Source of the DNA: Microbacterium capsulatum
GTDB taxonomy: Bacteria; Actinomycetota; Actinomycetes; Actinomycetales; Microbacteriaceae
Assembly (NCBI RefSeq): GCF_030865425.1
Contig: NZ_JAVFCB010000004.1
Location: 186,001-250,000, forward strand
Length of the DNA stretch: 64,000 nt
Direction: 5' to 3'
Under the pieces are notes generated by a model. That model saw only the letters and a program-made list of their open reading frames with translations. It had not been told where the DNA came from and made no database searches. The number at the start of each line of letters is the position of its first letter. Within the stretch, counting starts at the first letter, position 1. Made by a program: the position numbers and the translations under genes. Shown here one piece after another: positions 9,881-18,183 of the stretch.

Positions 9881-11077
9881 ATGAGCGATGAGAGCAGCCC
9901 GCGCCTGCGCGATCTCATCCGCCAGCGCTCGGTCACCGGCCGGCTCGACGTCACCGGCGAGGTCGAGAGGTCCCTCCCCGTCGGCCTGCGCGTGGCCACC
10001 GCGTACTCCTGGCGGCTGCTCGTGATCGCCGCCGCGATCGGCGTCCTGGTCTGGCTCGTCATCCTCTTCAAGATGCTCGTCGTGCCGCTCCTGATCGCGA
10101 TCCTGCTCACCGCGCTGCTCTGGCCCGCGTTCGCCGCGATGCTGCGGGCACGGTTCCCGCGCTGGCTGGCGATCGTGCTCTCGCTGCTCGGCACCCTCGT
10201 GATCGTGGGCGGCCTGCTCTGGCTCGCGGTCTGGCAGATCACCCAGCAGTGGGATCAGGTGCAGGCGCGCACCCTCGGCGCGATGGCGCAGCTGCAGCGG
10301 TTCCTCATCGACGGGCCGCTGCACCTCACCGAGCGCGAGCTCGCCGGCTTCGTCGATCAGGCGATGGCCTACCTCGGCGCCCAGGGCGAGCTGCTGAAGT
10401 CCGGTGCGATCGCCGTCGGCGCGACGTTCGGCCACGTCGCCACCGGCGCCGTGCTGACCCTGTTCATCCTGCTCTGCCTGCTCGCCGACGGCGGCGGCAT
10501 CTGGCGGTGGATCCTGCGGCTGTTCCCGCGCGCGTCCCGCCCGGCGGTCGACGTCGCCGCGCGCAACGGCTGGGCGACGGTGATCGACTACGCCCGCACG
10601 CAGATGCTGGTCGCCTTCATCGACGCCGTCGGCATCGGCCTGGGGGCCTTCCTCCTGGGCGTGCCGCTCGCGGTCCCGGTCGCGGTGCTCGTGTTCCTCG
10701 GATCCTTCGTCCCGATCGTGGGGGCCGTGATCACCGGCGTGCTCGCCGTCTTCCTCGCGCTCGTATACAACGGGCCGTGGATCGCCCTGTGGATGCTCGT
10801 CGTGGTCCTCGCGGTGCAGCAGCTCGAGGGGCACGTCCTGCAGCCGATCCTGATGGGATCGGCCGTCAAGGTGCACCCGCTGGCCGTCGTCCTCGTCGTG
10901 GCGGGCGGGGCGCTGATCGCAGGGATCCCCGGCGCGCTGTTCGCGGTGCCTCTGGCGGCCTTCGTGAACGTGGCGGTGGTGACCGTCAACTCCGGTGCCT
11001 GGCGCACCGGCGCCGACCCGGACGGCGACTACATCTGGCAGACCGTGCCGCGGGCGCGGAGAAGGAGCATGCGATGA
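9881..11077 (+). CDS. AI-2E family transporter (permease)
   Basis: A 398-residue polytopic membrane protein of the TqsA/PerM family. Hydrophobic helices include VIAAAIGVLVWLVILFKMLV, IVLSLLGTLVIVGGLLWLAV, and the C-terminal block with VPVAVLVFLGSFVPIVGAVITG and LIAGIPGALFAVPLAAFVNV; the conserved motif QQLEGHVLQPILMG is intact. Family members export AI-2 or exchange Na+/H+; the substrate here is unknown. The ATG follows TAGACT (9869-9874) by 6 nt, indicating a leaderless mRNA. The stop overlaps the ATG of ilvA by 4 nt (ATGA), so the two are translationally coupled. Confidence 0.9.
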   Translation: MSDESSPRLRDLIRQRSVTGRLDVTGEVERSLPVGLRVATAYSWRLLVIAAAIGVLVWLVILFKMLVVPLLIAILLTALLWPAFAAMLRARFPRWLAIVLSLLGTLVIVGGLLWLAVWQITQQWDQVQARTLGAMAQLQRFLIDGPLHLTERELAGFVDQAMAYLGAQGELLKSGAIAVGATFGHVATGAVLTLFILLCLLADGGGIWRWILRLFPRASRPAVDVAARNGWATVIDYARTQMLVAFIDAVGIGLGAFLLGVPLAVPVAVLVFLGSFVPIVGAVITGVLAVFLALVYNGPWIALWMLVVVLAVQQLEGHVLQPILMGSAVKVHPLAVVLVVAGGALIAGIPGALFAVPLAAFVNVAVVTVNSGAWRTGADPDGDYIWQTVPRARRRSMR

Positions 11078-12309
11078 CGAACGAGACGATCCCGACCCTC
11101 GCCGAGATCCGACAGGCCGCCGACGGCCTCATCGACGTGATCGTGCGCACCCCGACGCTGCCCTCGGTGGCGCTGAGCAAGGTGCTGGGTTCTCCGGTGC
11201 TGCTGAAGATGGAGAACCTGCAGCGCACCGGGTCGTTCAAGATCCGCGGCGCCGTGCACCGGCTCTCCAAGCTCACCGCCGAGGAGCGGGCGCGCGGCGT
11301 GGTCGCGGCCTCGGCCGGCAACCACGCGCAGGGCGTGGCGCTCGCCGCGCAGGCGCTGGGGATCTCCGCGACGATCTTCATGCCGATCGGCGTCCCGGTG
11401 CCGAAGCTCATGGCGACCCGCGGCTACGGCGCTCAGGTCGTGCTCGAGGGCGAGACCGTGGCCACCTCGCTGCGCCTGGCCGCCGAGTTCGCCGAGCGCA
11501 CCGGCGCCGTGCTCATCCCGCCGTTCGACCACCGCGACATCGTGACCGGCCAGGCCACCCTGGGCCTGGAGCTCGTCGAGGACGTGCCCGACGTCGACAC
11601 GGTCGTGCTCGGGATCGGCGGAGGCGGTCTCATCGCGGGCGTCGCCGCGGCCGTCAAGGCGCGCGCCGCCGAGCAGGGCCGCACCGTGCGGGTGATCGGT
11701 GTGCAGGCGGAGAACGCCGCCGCGATGCCGCCCTCGCTCGCCGCGGGGGAGCCCGTCGAGATCGTCACCCACCCGACCATCGCGGACGGCATCCTCGTGG
11801 CCAAGCCCGGCGCGATCCCGTTCGCGATGATCCAGGAGCTCGTCGACGACGTCGTCACCGTCAGCGACGACGACATCGCCCGCGCGCTGCTCGTGCTGCT
11901 CGAACAGGCCAAGGTCGTCGTGGAGCCGGCCGGTGCGGTCGGCGTCGCCGCGATCCTCGCCGGGAAGGTGCGCGCGAGCGGCACCACCCTGGCGGTGCTG
12001 TCCGGCGGCAACATCGACCCGCTGCTGCTGCAGCGCGTCGTCGCGCACGGACTCGCGGCGTCCGGCCGCTACCTCACGCTGCGGATCCCGCTGCCCGACC
12101 GTCCCGGCCAGCTGGCGCGCGTGTCGGAGCTCATCGCGCACGCGGGCGCCAACGTCATCGAGGCGATGCACACGCGGCACGGCCACGGCCTGCAGATCAG
12201 CGACGTGATCCTCGAGCTCAGCGTCGAGACCCGCGGCCCGGAGCACTCCGAGCTCACCCTGGACACGCTCCGAGCGGCCGGCTTCGAGCCGATCGTCGTC
12301 CAGGACTGA
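11074..12309 (+). CDS. ilvA: Threonine ammonia-lyase (threonine dehydratase) with ACT domain
   Basis: Deaminates L-threonine to 2-oxobutanoate, feeding isoleucine synthesis or degradation. The 411-residue PLP enzyme has NLQRTGSFKIRGA with the PLP lysine at about residue 56, the ASAGNHAQGVA motif, the glycine-rich IGGGGLIAGVA phosphate loop near 185, and SGGNIDP. The last 80 residues form one ACT domain (TLRIPLPDRPGQLARVSELIA), the short biodegradative-type layout rather than the double ACT of E. coli IlvA. The start overlaps the upstream permease stop and has GAAGGAG 4-9 nt ahead. Confidence 0.93.
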   Translation: MTNETIPTLAEIRQAADGLIDVIVRTPTLPSVALSKVLGSPVLLKMENLQRTGSFKIRGAVHRLSKLTAEERARGVVAASAGNHAQGVALAAQALGISATIFMPIGVPVPKLMATRGYGAQVVLEGETVATSLRLAAEFAERTGAVLIPPFDHRDIVTGQATLGLELVEDVPDVDTVVLGIGGGGLIAGVAAAVKARAAEQGRTVRVIGVQAENAAAMPPSLAAGEPVEIVTHPTIADGILVAKPGAIPFAMIQELVDDVVTVSDDDIARALLVLLEQAKVVVEPAGAVGVAAILAGKVRASGTTLAVLSGGNIDPLLLQRVVAHGLAASGRYLTLRIPLPDRPGQLARVSELIAHAGANVIEAMHTRHGHGLQISDVILELSVETRGPEHSELTLDTLRAAGFEPIVVQD

Positions 12310-12350
12310 GCCGCCCCGAGGCTCTCGCGGGCCTGTCCGCAGACGAAACA

Positions 12351-12387
12351 CCGAACCCGCCGGCCTTCGATGGCGCGGCGGGTTCGG
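12351..12387. terminator. Bidirectional terminator between ilvA and greA
   Basis: A perfect 12-bp stem (CCGAACCCGCCG at 12351-12362, CGGCGGGTTCGG at 12376-12387) with a 13-nt loop separates the two convergent genes. Confidence 0.85.
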
Positions 12388-12405
12388 CGTTCTGCGGTAC
12401 GGGGG

Positions 12406-12894
12406 TCAGCCCGCGAAGGTCTCCACCTTGAGGATCTCGACCTCGATCGAGCGGCCGTTCGGCGCCTCGTACGACGTCTTGTCGCCGACCTTGAGGCCCT
12501 GGATCGCGGCGCCCAGCGGGCTCGCCTCGCTGTAGACGTCGAGGTCGGTGCCCCCGGCGATCTCGCGGCTGCCGAGGAGGAAGACCTCCTCGCCGCCCGC
12601 GACCGTCGCGGTCACGACCGTGCCGGGCTCGACGATGCCGCGGCTGGCCGGAGCCTCGCCCACCTTGGCGGTCTTCAGCAGGCCCTGGAGGGTGCGGATG
12701 CGCGCCTCCATCTTGCCCTGCTCGTCCTTCGCGGCGTGGTAGCCGCCGTTCTCCTTGAGGTCGCCCTCCTCGCGTGCGACCTCGATGCGCTTCGCGATCT
12801 CCTCGCGACCGACGGTCGAGAGGTTCTCCAGCTCGGCGACAAGACGGTCGTACGCCTCCTGCGTGAGGAAGGGGACCTGAACGTCGTTCGACAC
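12406..12894 (-). CDS. greA: Transcript cleavage / elongation factor GreA
   Basis: Binds the RNA polymerase secondary channel and stimulates cleavage of backtracked transcripts. The 162-residue protein has the N-terminal coiled coil (FLTQEAYDRLVAELENL ... IAKRIEVAREEGDLKENGGYHAAKDEQG), with the acidic tip residues in GDLKENGGYHAAKDEQ, and the FKBP-like C-terminal domain ending VEILKVETFAG. The GTG at 12894 is used because AAGGAGT lies just upstream and the extra N-terminal residues of the longer frame are not GreA-like. It is the first gene of a block colinear with M. tuberculosis Rv1080c-Rv1112. Confidence 0.95.
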   Translation of the reverse strand: MSNDVQVPFLTQEAYDRLVAELENLSTVGREEIAKRIEVAREEGDLKENGGYHAAKDEQGKMEARIRTLQGLLKTAKVGEAPASRGIVEPGTVVTATVAGGEEVFLLGSREIAGGTDLDVYSEASPLGAAIQGLKVGDKTSYEAPNGRSIEVEILKVETFAG

Positions 12895-12947
12895 GGCGAA
12901 ACTCCTTGCGGATCGGATCCGGGGCCGAGGGCGCCCGGATATGCCAA

Positions 12948-12973
12948 GACGCCCCGGCACCTGCCGGGGCGTC
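12948..12973 (-). terminator. Terminator downstream of the DUF4307 gene
   Basis: Perfect 12-bp arms GACGCCCCGGCA and TGCCGGGGCGTC with only 2 nt between them. It lies 18 nt past the stop of the minus-strand DUF4307 gene and before greA, so greA probably has its own promoter. Confidence 0.8.
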
Positions 12974-12990
12974 GTATCAACAGGATGAGC

Positions 12991-13389
12991 CTAAGACACC
13001 CAGCAGGAGTTCACCAAACCGGTCGTCGCGGTGCCGACCACCGGGATCCGCTCCGTGAACGCCCGCGCGCGCTGCGTCGACGCGGGGTATTCGAAGAGCT
13101 TCCAGCCGACGATCCCGAACTGCTCGTCCTGCGCCTCGAGGATGCAGTGCACGGGCCGATCGGTCGGCGCGCTGATCTGGAACGAGACGGTGACGGTGTG
13201 CGCGTCGGTGAGCTGGAAGCCGCGATCGGTCACGTCCACGGCGTCCGCGGAGCCCTGGTACGTCCACCAGCCGAAGACGCCGACGACCGCCAGCGCGACC
13301 GCGCCGGCGATGATCATCGGCAGGCGCCGGCGGGGTCCGCGACCGTAGCGCTCATCGAGCTGGGCGGGCGTCGTCACGGCGGGGTTCAT
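12991..13389 (-). CDS. DUF4307 domain membrane protein (Rv1081c-like)
   Basis: A 132-residue protein with a short cytoplasmic N-terminus (LDERYGRGPRRR), one membrane helix (about residues 25-43, MIIAGAVALAVVGVFGWWTY) and an extracytoplasmic beta domain with two cysteines (HCILEAQ and NSCWVS). This is the DUF4307 architecture, and its position next to greA matches Rv1081c in mycobacteria. The minus-strand ATG has TAACGAT about 6 nt upstream. In mycobacteria mca lies divergently next to it; here the next gene is the Rv1083-like one and mca is missing. Function unknown. Confidence 0.85.
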   Translation of the reverse strand: MNPAVTTPAQLDERYGRGPRRRLPMIIAGAVALAVVGVFGWWTYQGSADAVDVTDRGFQLTDAHTVTVSFQISAPTDRPVHCILEAQDEQFGIVGWKLFEYPASTQRARAFTERIPVVGTATTGLVNSCWVS

Positions 13390-13436
13390 CCGATCGTTAG
13401 GCTGGACTTACAGGTTATCTCGTGGAAGGCGGACCG

Positions 13437-13682
13437 ATGATCGAGGCGATCCTGGCGGCAGCGGCGGCGACCCCCACGCCGACCCCGACGGTGGACCCGA
13501 ATCTGGTCAGCCCCGGACCGGCCGGCTTCGCGATCGTCGCGGTGATCGTGGTGCTCGCGGCGGTCCTGATCTGGGACATGCAGCGCCGGATCCGCCGGGT
13601 GCGGTACCGCGAGGAGGTGCGCGCCGAGCTCGACGCCGAGCAGGCCGCGGAGGGCGACGACGGCGAGGCCCCGAAGGCCTGA
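13437..13682 (+). CDS. Small single-span membrane protein (Rv1083-like position)
   Basis: An 81-residue protein: Ala/Thr/Pro-rich N-terminus, one membrane helix (AGFAIVAVIVVLAAVLIWDM, residues about 27-46), then a basic stretch (QRRIRRVRYREEV) and an acidic tail. The topology is N-out, C-in by the positive-inside rule. The ATG at 13437 is preferred over the GTG at 13422 because GGAAGGCGG precedes it. Length and position match Rv1083, which follows mca in mycobacteria. Function unknown. Confidence 0.75.
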   Translation: MIEAILAAAAATPTPTPTVDPNLVSPGPAGFAIVAVIVVLAAVLIWDMQRRIRRVRYREEVRAELDAEQAAEGDDGEAPKA

Positions 13683-13696
13683 CGCCGGGGTCGGCG

Positions 13697-14434
13697 TCAG
13701 GCGGGCAGCCCGAGCGAGGGCCGCAGCGGCGCCAGCGAGATGAGCAGGCACGCCGTCCAGTGGCAGAGGAACGCCAGCACGGTGCACACGTGGAAGATCT
13801 CGTGGAAGCCGAACGTGCCGGGCCACGGGTTCGGCTTCTTCAGCGCGTAGACGATCGCGCCGCCCGTGTAGAGCAGGCCGCCGACGCAGACGAGCACCAT
13901 CATGGCGACGTTCGCGTGCACGAGGTCGACGATGTACATCACCGCGGCCCAGCCCAGCAGCAGGTAGAGCGCGACGTAGAGCCAGCGCGGGGCATGGATC
14001 CAGAACACCCGGAACAGGATCCCGAGCAGCGCGCCCGCCCACACCAGCACCAGCAGCAGCATGCCCTGGGCGGGCGGCAGGGCGAGGGTCGCGATCGGGG
14101 TGTAGGTGCCGGCGATGAGCAGCAGGATGTTCGCGTGGTCGATCCGCTTCAGGATCCGCTTGACCTTCGGTCGCCAGTTGAAGCGGTGGTAGAGCGCGGA
14201 GTTGCCGAACAGCAGCAGCGACGTGGCCATGAACACGGCGGCCGCCCACTTCGCCGGGACCCCGTGCGCGAGGACGATCAGCACGATCCCGGCGGCGATC
14301 GCGACGGGGAAGGTGCCGGCGTGGATCCAGCCGCGCCAGGTCGGTTTGATCTCCGTATGCGCGTCGACCGCTGCCACCTCGAGAAGGGGCAACTGCGGCA
14401 CGTCGGCGGCAGTGGTTCGGGACGCTCTGCGCAT
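13697..14434 (-). CDS. Hemolysin III / PAQR family membrane protein (Rv1085c-like)
   Basis: A 245-residue seven-helix membrane protein of the HlyIII/PAQR family. Family metal-site motifs are visible: SALYHRFNWRP near residue 95, RIDHANILLLIAGTYTP near 115-130, and GFHEIFHVCTVLAFLCHW near the C-terminus, with the conserved His, Asp and His-x3-His residues. Members are suspected lipid-active hydrolases or stress modulators; haemolysis is not established for most. Its place between the Rv1083-like gene and the prenyl synthase matches Rv1085c. Confidence 0.9.
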   Translation of the reverse strand: MRRASRTTAADVPQLPLLEVAAVDAHTEIKPTWRGWIHAGTFPVAIAAGIVLIVLAHGVPAKWAAAVFMATSLLLFGNSALYHRFNWRPKVKRILKRIDHANILLLIAGTYTPIATLALPPAQGMLLLVLVWAGALLGILFRVFWIHAPRWLYVALYLLLGWAAVMYIVDLVHANVAMMVLVCVGGLLYTGGAIVYALKKPNPWPGTFGFHEIFHVCTVLAFLCHWTACLLISLAPLRPSLGLPA

Positions 14435-14539
14435 GGCCTCACTCTATGTCGCGCGGCATTCCCCAAACGGTACATATCCTGTGCGGATCGTGACCGCCGG
14501 CGCGCTCGCTTGCCGGGGTCCGCGCGGTAGCGTAGGGAC

Positions 14540-15325
14540 GTGAGTGCACGGTCCGACCACCCGGGGCAAGGCCCCCTGTACCGGCTGTACGGCAGGCGCC
14601 TGCGCCGGCGCCTCGACCCGGCGACCGTGCCGCACCACGTCGCGATGATGATCGACGGCAATCGGCGCTGGGCGCGCCAGCTCGGCTACGCGACCGCCGC
14701 GCACGGCCACCGGGCCGGGGCCGCGAAGATGCGCGAGTTCCTGGGCTGGTGCGACGAGCTCGGGATCAAGGTCGTCTCGCTGTACCTGCTCTCCGCCGAC
14801 AACCTGCGCAAGCGCGACTCCGCCGAGCTCGCCGATCTCATCGAGATCATCGGAGAGCTCGCCGATGGGCTGTCCCGGGAGGGCGACTGGCGGGTGAAGC
14901 AGGTGGGCCGCTCCGACATCCTGCCCGCGGAGCTCTCCCGTGTGCTCGCCGAGGCCGAGGAGCGCACCCGCGACCACACCGGACTGCACGTCAATCTCGC
15001 GGTCGGCTACGGCGGGCGCAACGAGATCGTCGACGCGGTGCGCTCGATCATCGCGCAGCACGAGGCCTCCGGGGGGACCCTCGAGGACCTCGCCGCGCAT
15101 CTCACGCCCGAGATGATCGGCGAGCACCTCTACACGGGCGGGCAGCCGGATCCGGATCTCGTGATCCGCACGAGCGGCGAGCAGCGGCTCAGCGACTTCC
15201 TGCTCTGGCAGAGCGCGCACAGCGAGTTCTACTTCGTCGAGGCGCTCGGGCCCGACCTGCGCGAGGTCGACTTCCTGCGCGCGATCCGCGACTTCGCCGG
15301 GCGGGATCGCCGCTTCGGGCGCTGA
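14540..15325 (+). CDS. uppS: cis-Prenyl transferase (Z-isoprenyl diphosphate synthase, UppS family)
   Basis: Condenses isopentenyl diphosphate onto an allylic diphosphate with Z geometry, providing the polyprenyl carrier for cell-wall synthesis. The 261-residue protein has the P-loop-like start HHVAMMIDGNRRWARQLG (catalytic Asp near residue 39), SLYLLSADNLRKR, and the C-terminal substrate motif DLVIRTSGEQRLSDFLLWQSAHSEFYF. Position corresponds to M. tuberculosis Rv1086, a short-chain (Z,E-farnesyl) synthase, so product length is uncertain; a second copy may exist elsewhere. GTG start, 6 nt after TAGCGT (14528-14533): leaderless. Confidence 0.92.
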   Translation: MSARSDHPGQGPLYRLYGRRLRRRLDPATVPHHVAMMIDGNRRWARQLGYATAAHGHRAGAAKMREFLGWCDELGIKVVSLYLLSADNLRKRDSAELADLIEIIGELADGLSREGDWRVKQVGRSDILPAELSRVLAEAEERTRDHTGLHVNLAVGYGGRNEIVDAVRSIIAQHEASGGTLEDLAAHLTPEMIGEHLYTGGQPDPDLVIRTSGEQRLSDFLLWQSAHSEFYFVEALGPDLREVDFLRAIRDFAGRDRRFGR

Positions 15326-15407
15326 CGGTCCCGGGGCGTTTCGACGCGCTCGGCGGCCGGCGTTCGACCGGCGTCCGGCCGGGTCGGCGGCGTGTCAGAC
15401 TGGCCGG

Positions 15408-16514
15408 ATGAGCGCCATCGACGACTATGCGGCCACCTTCGGCGAGGATCCGGGCTACCTGAACTGGGCGGCGTTCGGGCCGATGTCGCGGGCCGCGCGC
15501 ACGGCGCAGGCGGTGGACGCCGAGCTGCTCTCGACCGGGCGGCCCGAGGGCATCGCCGAGGTCTTCGGCCGCGTCTCCGCCGCGCAGGCGGGCGTCGCCG
15601 AGCTGCTCGGATCCGACCCCTCCGATGTCACGCTGCACGCGTCGTCGTCGCACGGCCTGCAGCACGCCCTGGCGGGGCTGGAGGGTACGGTCGTGGCCTC
15701 CTCCGCGGAGTTCCCGAGCGTCACGATCACGCTCGACCGGGCCGCCGCGGCCTCCGGCGGCCGGCTCGTGCCGCGCTGGATCGCCCCGGCCGGCACGCGG
15801 GTGACCGCCGACGCGGTCTCGGCCGCGCTCGACCCGTCCGTGACGGCCCTCGTCGTCAGCCACGTGGACTACCGCTCCGGCTACCGGGCCGACGTCGCCG
15901 CGCTCCGCGAGGCCATCGGCCCGGACCGCCTGCTCATCCTCGACGCCGTGCAGTCCTTCGGTGTGGTCGCCGAGGACTGGGCCGCCGCGGACGTCGTCGT
16001 CGGCCACGGCTACAAGTGGCTGCGCGCCGGACGGGGCACCGGCTTCGCCCGGTTCAGCCCCGCGGCGCGGGAGCGGATCCGTCCCGTGCTCAGCGGCTTC
16101 ACGGCGACCGCCGCGGCGGGGCTCCCTGCCGACGAGCTGCCCGAGCCCGTGGCCACGGGGCAGGCCTACGCGGTCAGCGGGGCGGACACGCTCGCCGCCG
16201 GGCGTCTCGCCGCCGGGATCGACGAGATCCGGGCCGCGGGCGTGCCCGCCGTCGCGGAGAGGCTGGCGCGCCGCGTCGACGCCGTGCAGGAGATCGCGGA
16301 TCGCCACGGCGTGGTGGTGTCCTCGCCGCGTGCGCCCGAGGAGCGCGCGGGGATCGTCGTGCTCGCGCCGGCGGATCCGGAGGGGCTCGGTGAGCGGCTC
16401 GCGCGCGCCGGCGTCCGAGTCACGGTGCGCTCCGGTGCGGTGCGGGTCGCTCCGCACGCCGGGACGACGGACGAGACGCTCGGGATGCTCGACGCCGCCC
16501 TCGCCGAGGGATGA
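15408..16514 (+). CDS. Class V aminotransferase family protein
   Basis: A 368-residue PLP enzyme of the class V (NifS/kynureninase-like) aminotransferase family. YLNWAAFGPMSRAAR is the typical opening, HASSSHGLQHAL covers the cofactor phosphate region, DAVQSFGV holds the PLP-stacking Asp near residue 184, and VVGHGYKWLRAGRGTGF carries the PLP lysine near 204. No catalytic cysteine loop is present, so it is not a cysteine desulfurase. The ATG lies 6 nt after CAGACT (15396-15401). Substrate unknown. Confidence 0.82.
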   Translation: MSAIDDYAATFGEDPGYLNWAAFGPMSRAARTAQAVDAELLSTGRPEGIAEVFGRVSAAQAGVAELLGSDPSDVTLHASSSHGLQHALAGLEGTVVASSAEFPSVTITLDRAAAASGGRLVPRWIAPAGTRVTADAVSAALDPSVTALVVSHVDYRSGYRADVAALREAIGPDRLLILDAVQSFGVVAEDWAAADVVVGHGYKWLRAGRGTGFARFSPAARERIRPVLSGFTATAAAGLPADELPEPVATGQAYAVSGADTLAAGRLAAGIDEIRAAGVPAVAERLARRVDAVQEIADRHGVVVSSPRAPEERAGIVVLAPADPEGLGERLARAGVRVTVRSGAVRVAPHAGTTDETLGMLDAALAEG

Positions 16515-16702
16515 TCGTTCACCGTCCCGTGGCCCGCTCTTAACCGTCGCGATCGCGTGTCGATCCTGCGGCGGAATCGCGCGGAGTCGTACCGTCATGG
16601 CATCGGGCATGGCGCCCGATCGGGTCGGCCTTCAGGATCGCGACTCGTGGCCCTGGTCGACTCGCTGACAGCCGGGAAAACATCCCGGGACGGGAGAGGG
16701 TC

Positions 16703-18073
16703 GTGGCCGCACGGACAGCACTGAACAGCAGCACCCGCACCACCACCGCACCGGCGGGGGAGAGCGATTCGCCGCTCGCGCAGGAACTCAAGACGTACGT
16801 GCTCGACACGTCCGTGCTCCTGTCCGATCCGCGCGCGCTCTTCCGGTTCGCCGAGCATTCGGTCGTCCTCCCCGTCGTCGTCATCGGCGAGCTCGAGGGC
16901 AAACGGCACGACCCCGAGATCGGCTACTTCGCCCGCCAGGCGCTGCGGCACCTCGACGACCTGCGCGTCGAACACGGCCGCCTCGACTTCCCCGTGCCGA
17001 TCGGCGACGGAGGGACCCTCCGCGTCGAGCTGGCCAACACCGACCAGGGGGTGCTCCCCACCGGGATCCGCCTGAACGACAACGACAGCCGGATCCTCGC
17101 CGTCGCGATGCACCTCGCCCAGGACGGCCAGGAGGTCACGGTCGTCTCCAAGGACCTCCCGATGCGGGTCAAGGCGGCCTCGCTCGGCATCAACGCCGAG
17201 GAGTACCTCGCCGAGCAGGCCGTCGAGTCCGGCTGGACCGGGATCTCCGCGATCTCGCTCTCCGGCGACGAGATGAGCGACCTGTACGAGAGCGAGGTCG
17301 GCACGAGCGAGGAGGCGATGGGACTCCCGGTGAACACCGGCCTCATCATCCACTCCGAGCGCGGATCCGCCCTCGGCAGGGTCACCGGGGACGGCGAGTA
17401 CGCGCTCGTCCGCGGCGACCGCGAGGTGTTCGGCCTGCACGGCCGCTCCGCCGAGCAGCGCATCGCGATCGACCTGCTGCTCGACCCGGAGGTCGGGATC
17501 GTGTCCCTCGGCGGACGCGCCGGCACCGGCAAGTCGGCCCTGGCCCTGTGCGCAGGCCTGGAGGCCGTGCTCGAGCGGCAGCAGCAGAAGAAGATCATCG
17601 TGTTCCGGCCGCTGTTCGCGGTCGGCGGCCAGGAGCTCGGCTACCTGCCCGGCGACAAGGACGAGAAGATGAGCCCGTGGGGGCAGGCGGTGTTCGACAC
17701 GCTCGGATCCGTCGTCTCCGGCAACGTCATGGACGAGGTCGTCGAGCGGGGCATGCTCGAGGTGCTGCCGCTCACGCACATCCGCGGCCGCTCGCTGCAC
17801 GATGCGTTCGTGATCGTCGACGAGGCGCAGTCGCTCGAGCGCAACGTGCTGCTGACCGTGCTCAGCCGGATGGGGCAGAACTCCCGCGTCGTGCTCACCC
17901 ACGACGTCGGCCAGCGCGACAACCTCCGCGTCGGCCGCCACGACGGCATCGCCAGCGTGATCGAGACCCTGAAGGGCCACGATCTGTTCGGCCACGTGAC
18001 CCTGCAGCGCTCCGAGCGCTCCGCGATCGCGGCCCTGGTCACCGAGCTCCTGGAGGGCGCCGAGCTGAGCTGA
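16703..18073 (+). CDS. phoH2: PhoH2-type protein: PIN domain fused to PhoH ATPase
   Basis: A 456-residue fusion of an N-terminal PIN ribonuclease domain and a PhoH helicase/ATPase. The PIN acidic residues are visible in [14 protein letters not shown] (Asp near 38), [11 protein letters not shown] and [12 protein letters not shown]. The PhoH part has a Walker [14 protein letters not shown] near residue 270, Walker [13 protein letters not shown] near 375, and the motif [13 protein letters not shown]. PhoH2 proteins unwind and cleave RNA in actinobacteria. It corresponds to Rv1095. GTG start; the 188 nt upstream hold no gene and presumably the promoter. Confidence 0.93.
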   Translation: MAARTALNSSTRTTTAPAGESDSPLAQELKTYVLDTSVLLSDPRALFRFAEHSVVLPVVVIGELEGKRHDPEIGYFARQALRHLDDLRVEHGRLDFPVPIGDGGTLRVELANTDQGVLPTGIRLNDNDSRILAVAMHLAQDGQEVTVVSKDLPMRVKAASLGINAEEYLAEQAVESGWTGISAISLSGDEMSDLYESEVGTSEEAMGLPVNTGLIIHSERGSALGRVTGDGEYALVRGDREVFGLHGRSAEQRIAIDLLLDPEVGIVSLGGRAGTGKSALALCAGLEAVLERQQQKKIIVFRPLFAVGGQELGYLPGDKDEKMSPWGQAVFDTLGSVVSGNVMDEVVERGMLEVLPLTHIRGRSLHDAFVIVDEAQSLERNVLLTVLSRMGQNSRVVLTHDVGQRDNLRVGRHDGIASVIETLKGHDLFGHVTLQRSERSAIAALVTELLEGAELS

Positions 18074-18104
18074 GGCCCTCAGGTCCTGTCCCGTCTGGCT
18101 GACC

Positions 18105-18155
18105 TTGTCCCGTTTCGCTGAGAGATCTCCACAAAGGCTCAGCGAAACGGGACAA
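18105..18155. terminator. Large inverted repeat between phoH2 and the AbiEi/DUF559 gene
   Basis: Arms of 18 nt (18105-18122 and 18138-18155, reading TTGTCCCGTTTCGCTGAG and its complement) flank a 15-nt spacer between convergent genes. A bidirectional terminator is the simplest reading. A degenerate direct copy of the left arm lies just before it at about 18086-18103. Confidence 0.6.
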
Positions 18156-18183
18156 TCTCTGCGGATCGTGCGCGGCGCTGGCA

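Noticed and set aside
12895..12960. Longer greA start at 12960
   Set aside because: The extra residues are Arg-rich, overlap a terminator hairpin, and the GTG at 12894 has a ribosome site and the normal GreA length.
13390..13436. Remnant of mca between DUF4307 and the small membrane gene
   Set aside because: Only 47 nt are present and contain promoter-like sequence; no mca fragment is recognisable.
18105..18155. Insertion-sequence terminal inverted repeats
   Set aside because: Only 15 nt lie between the arms and there is no transposase or target duplication.
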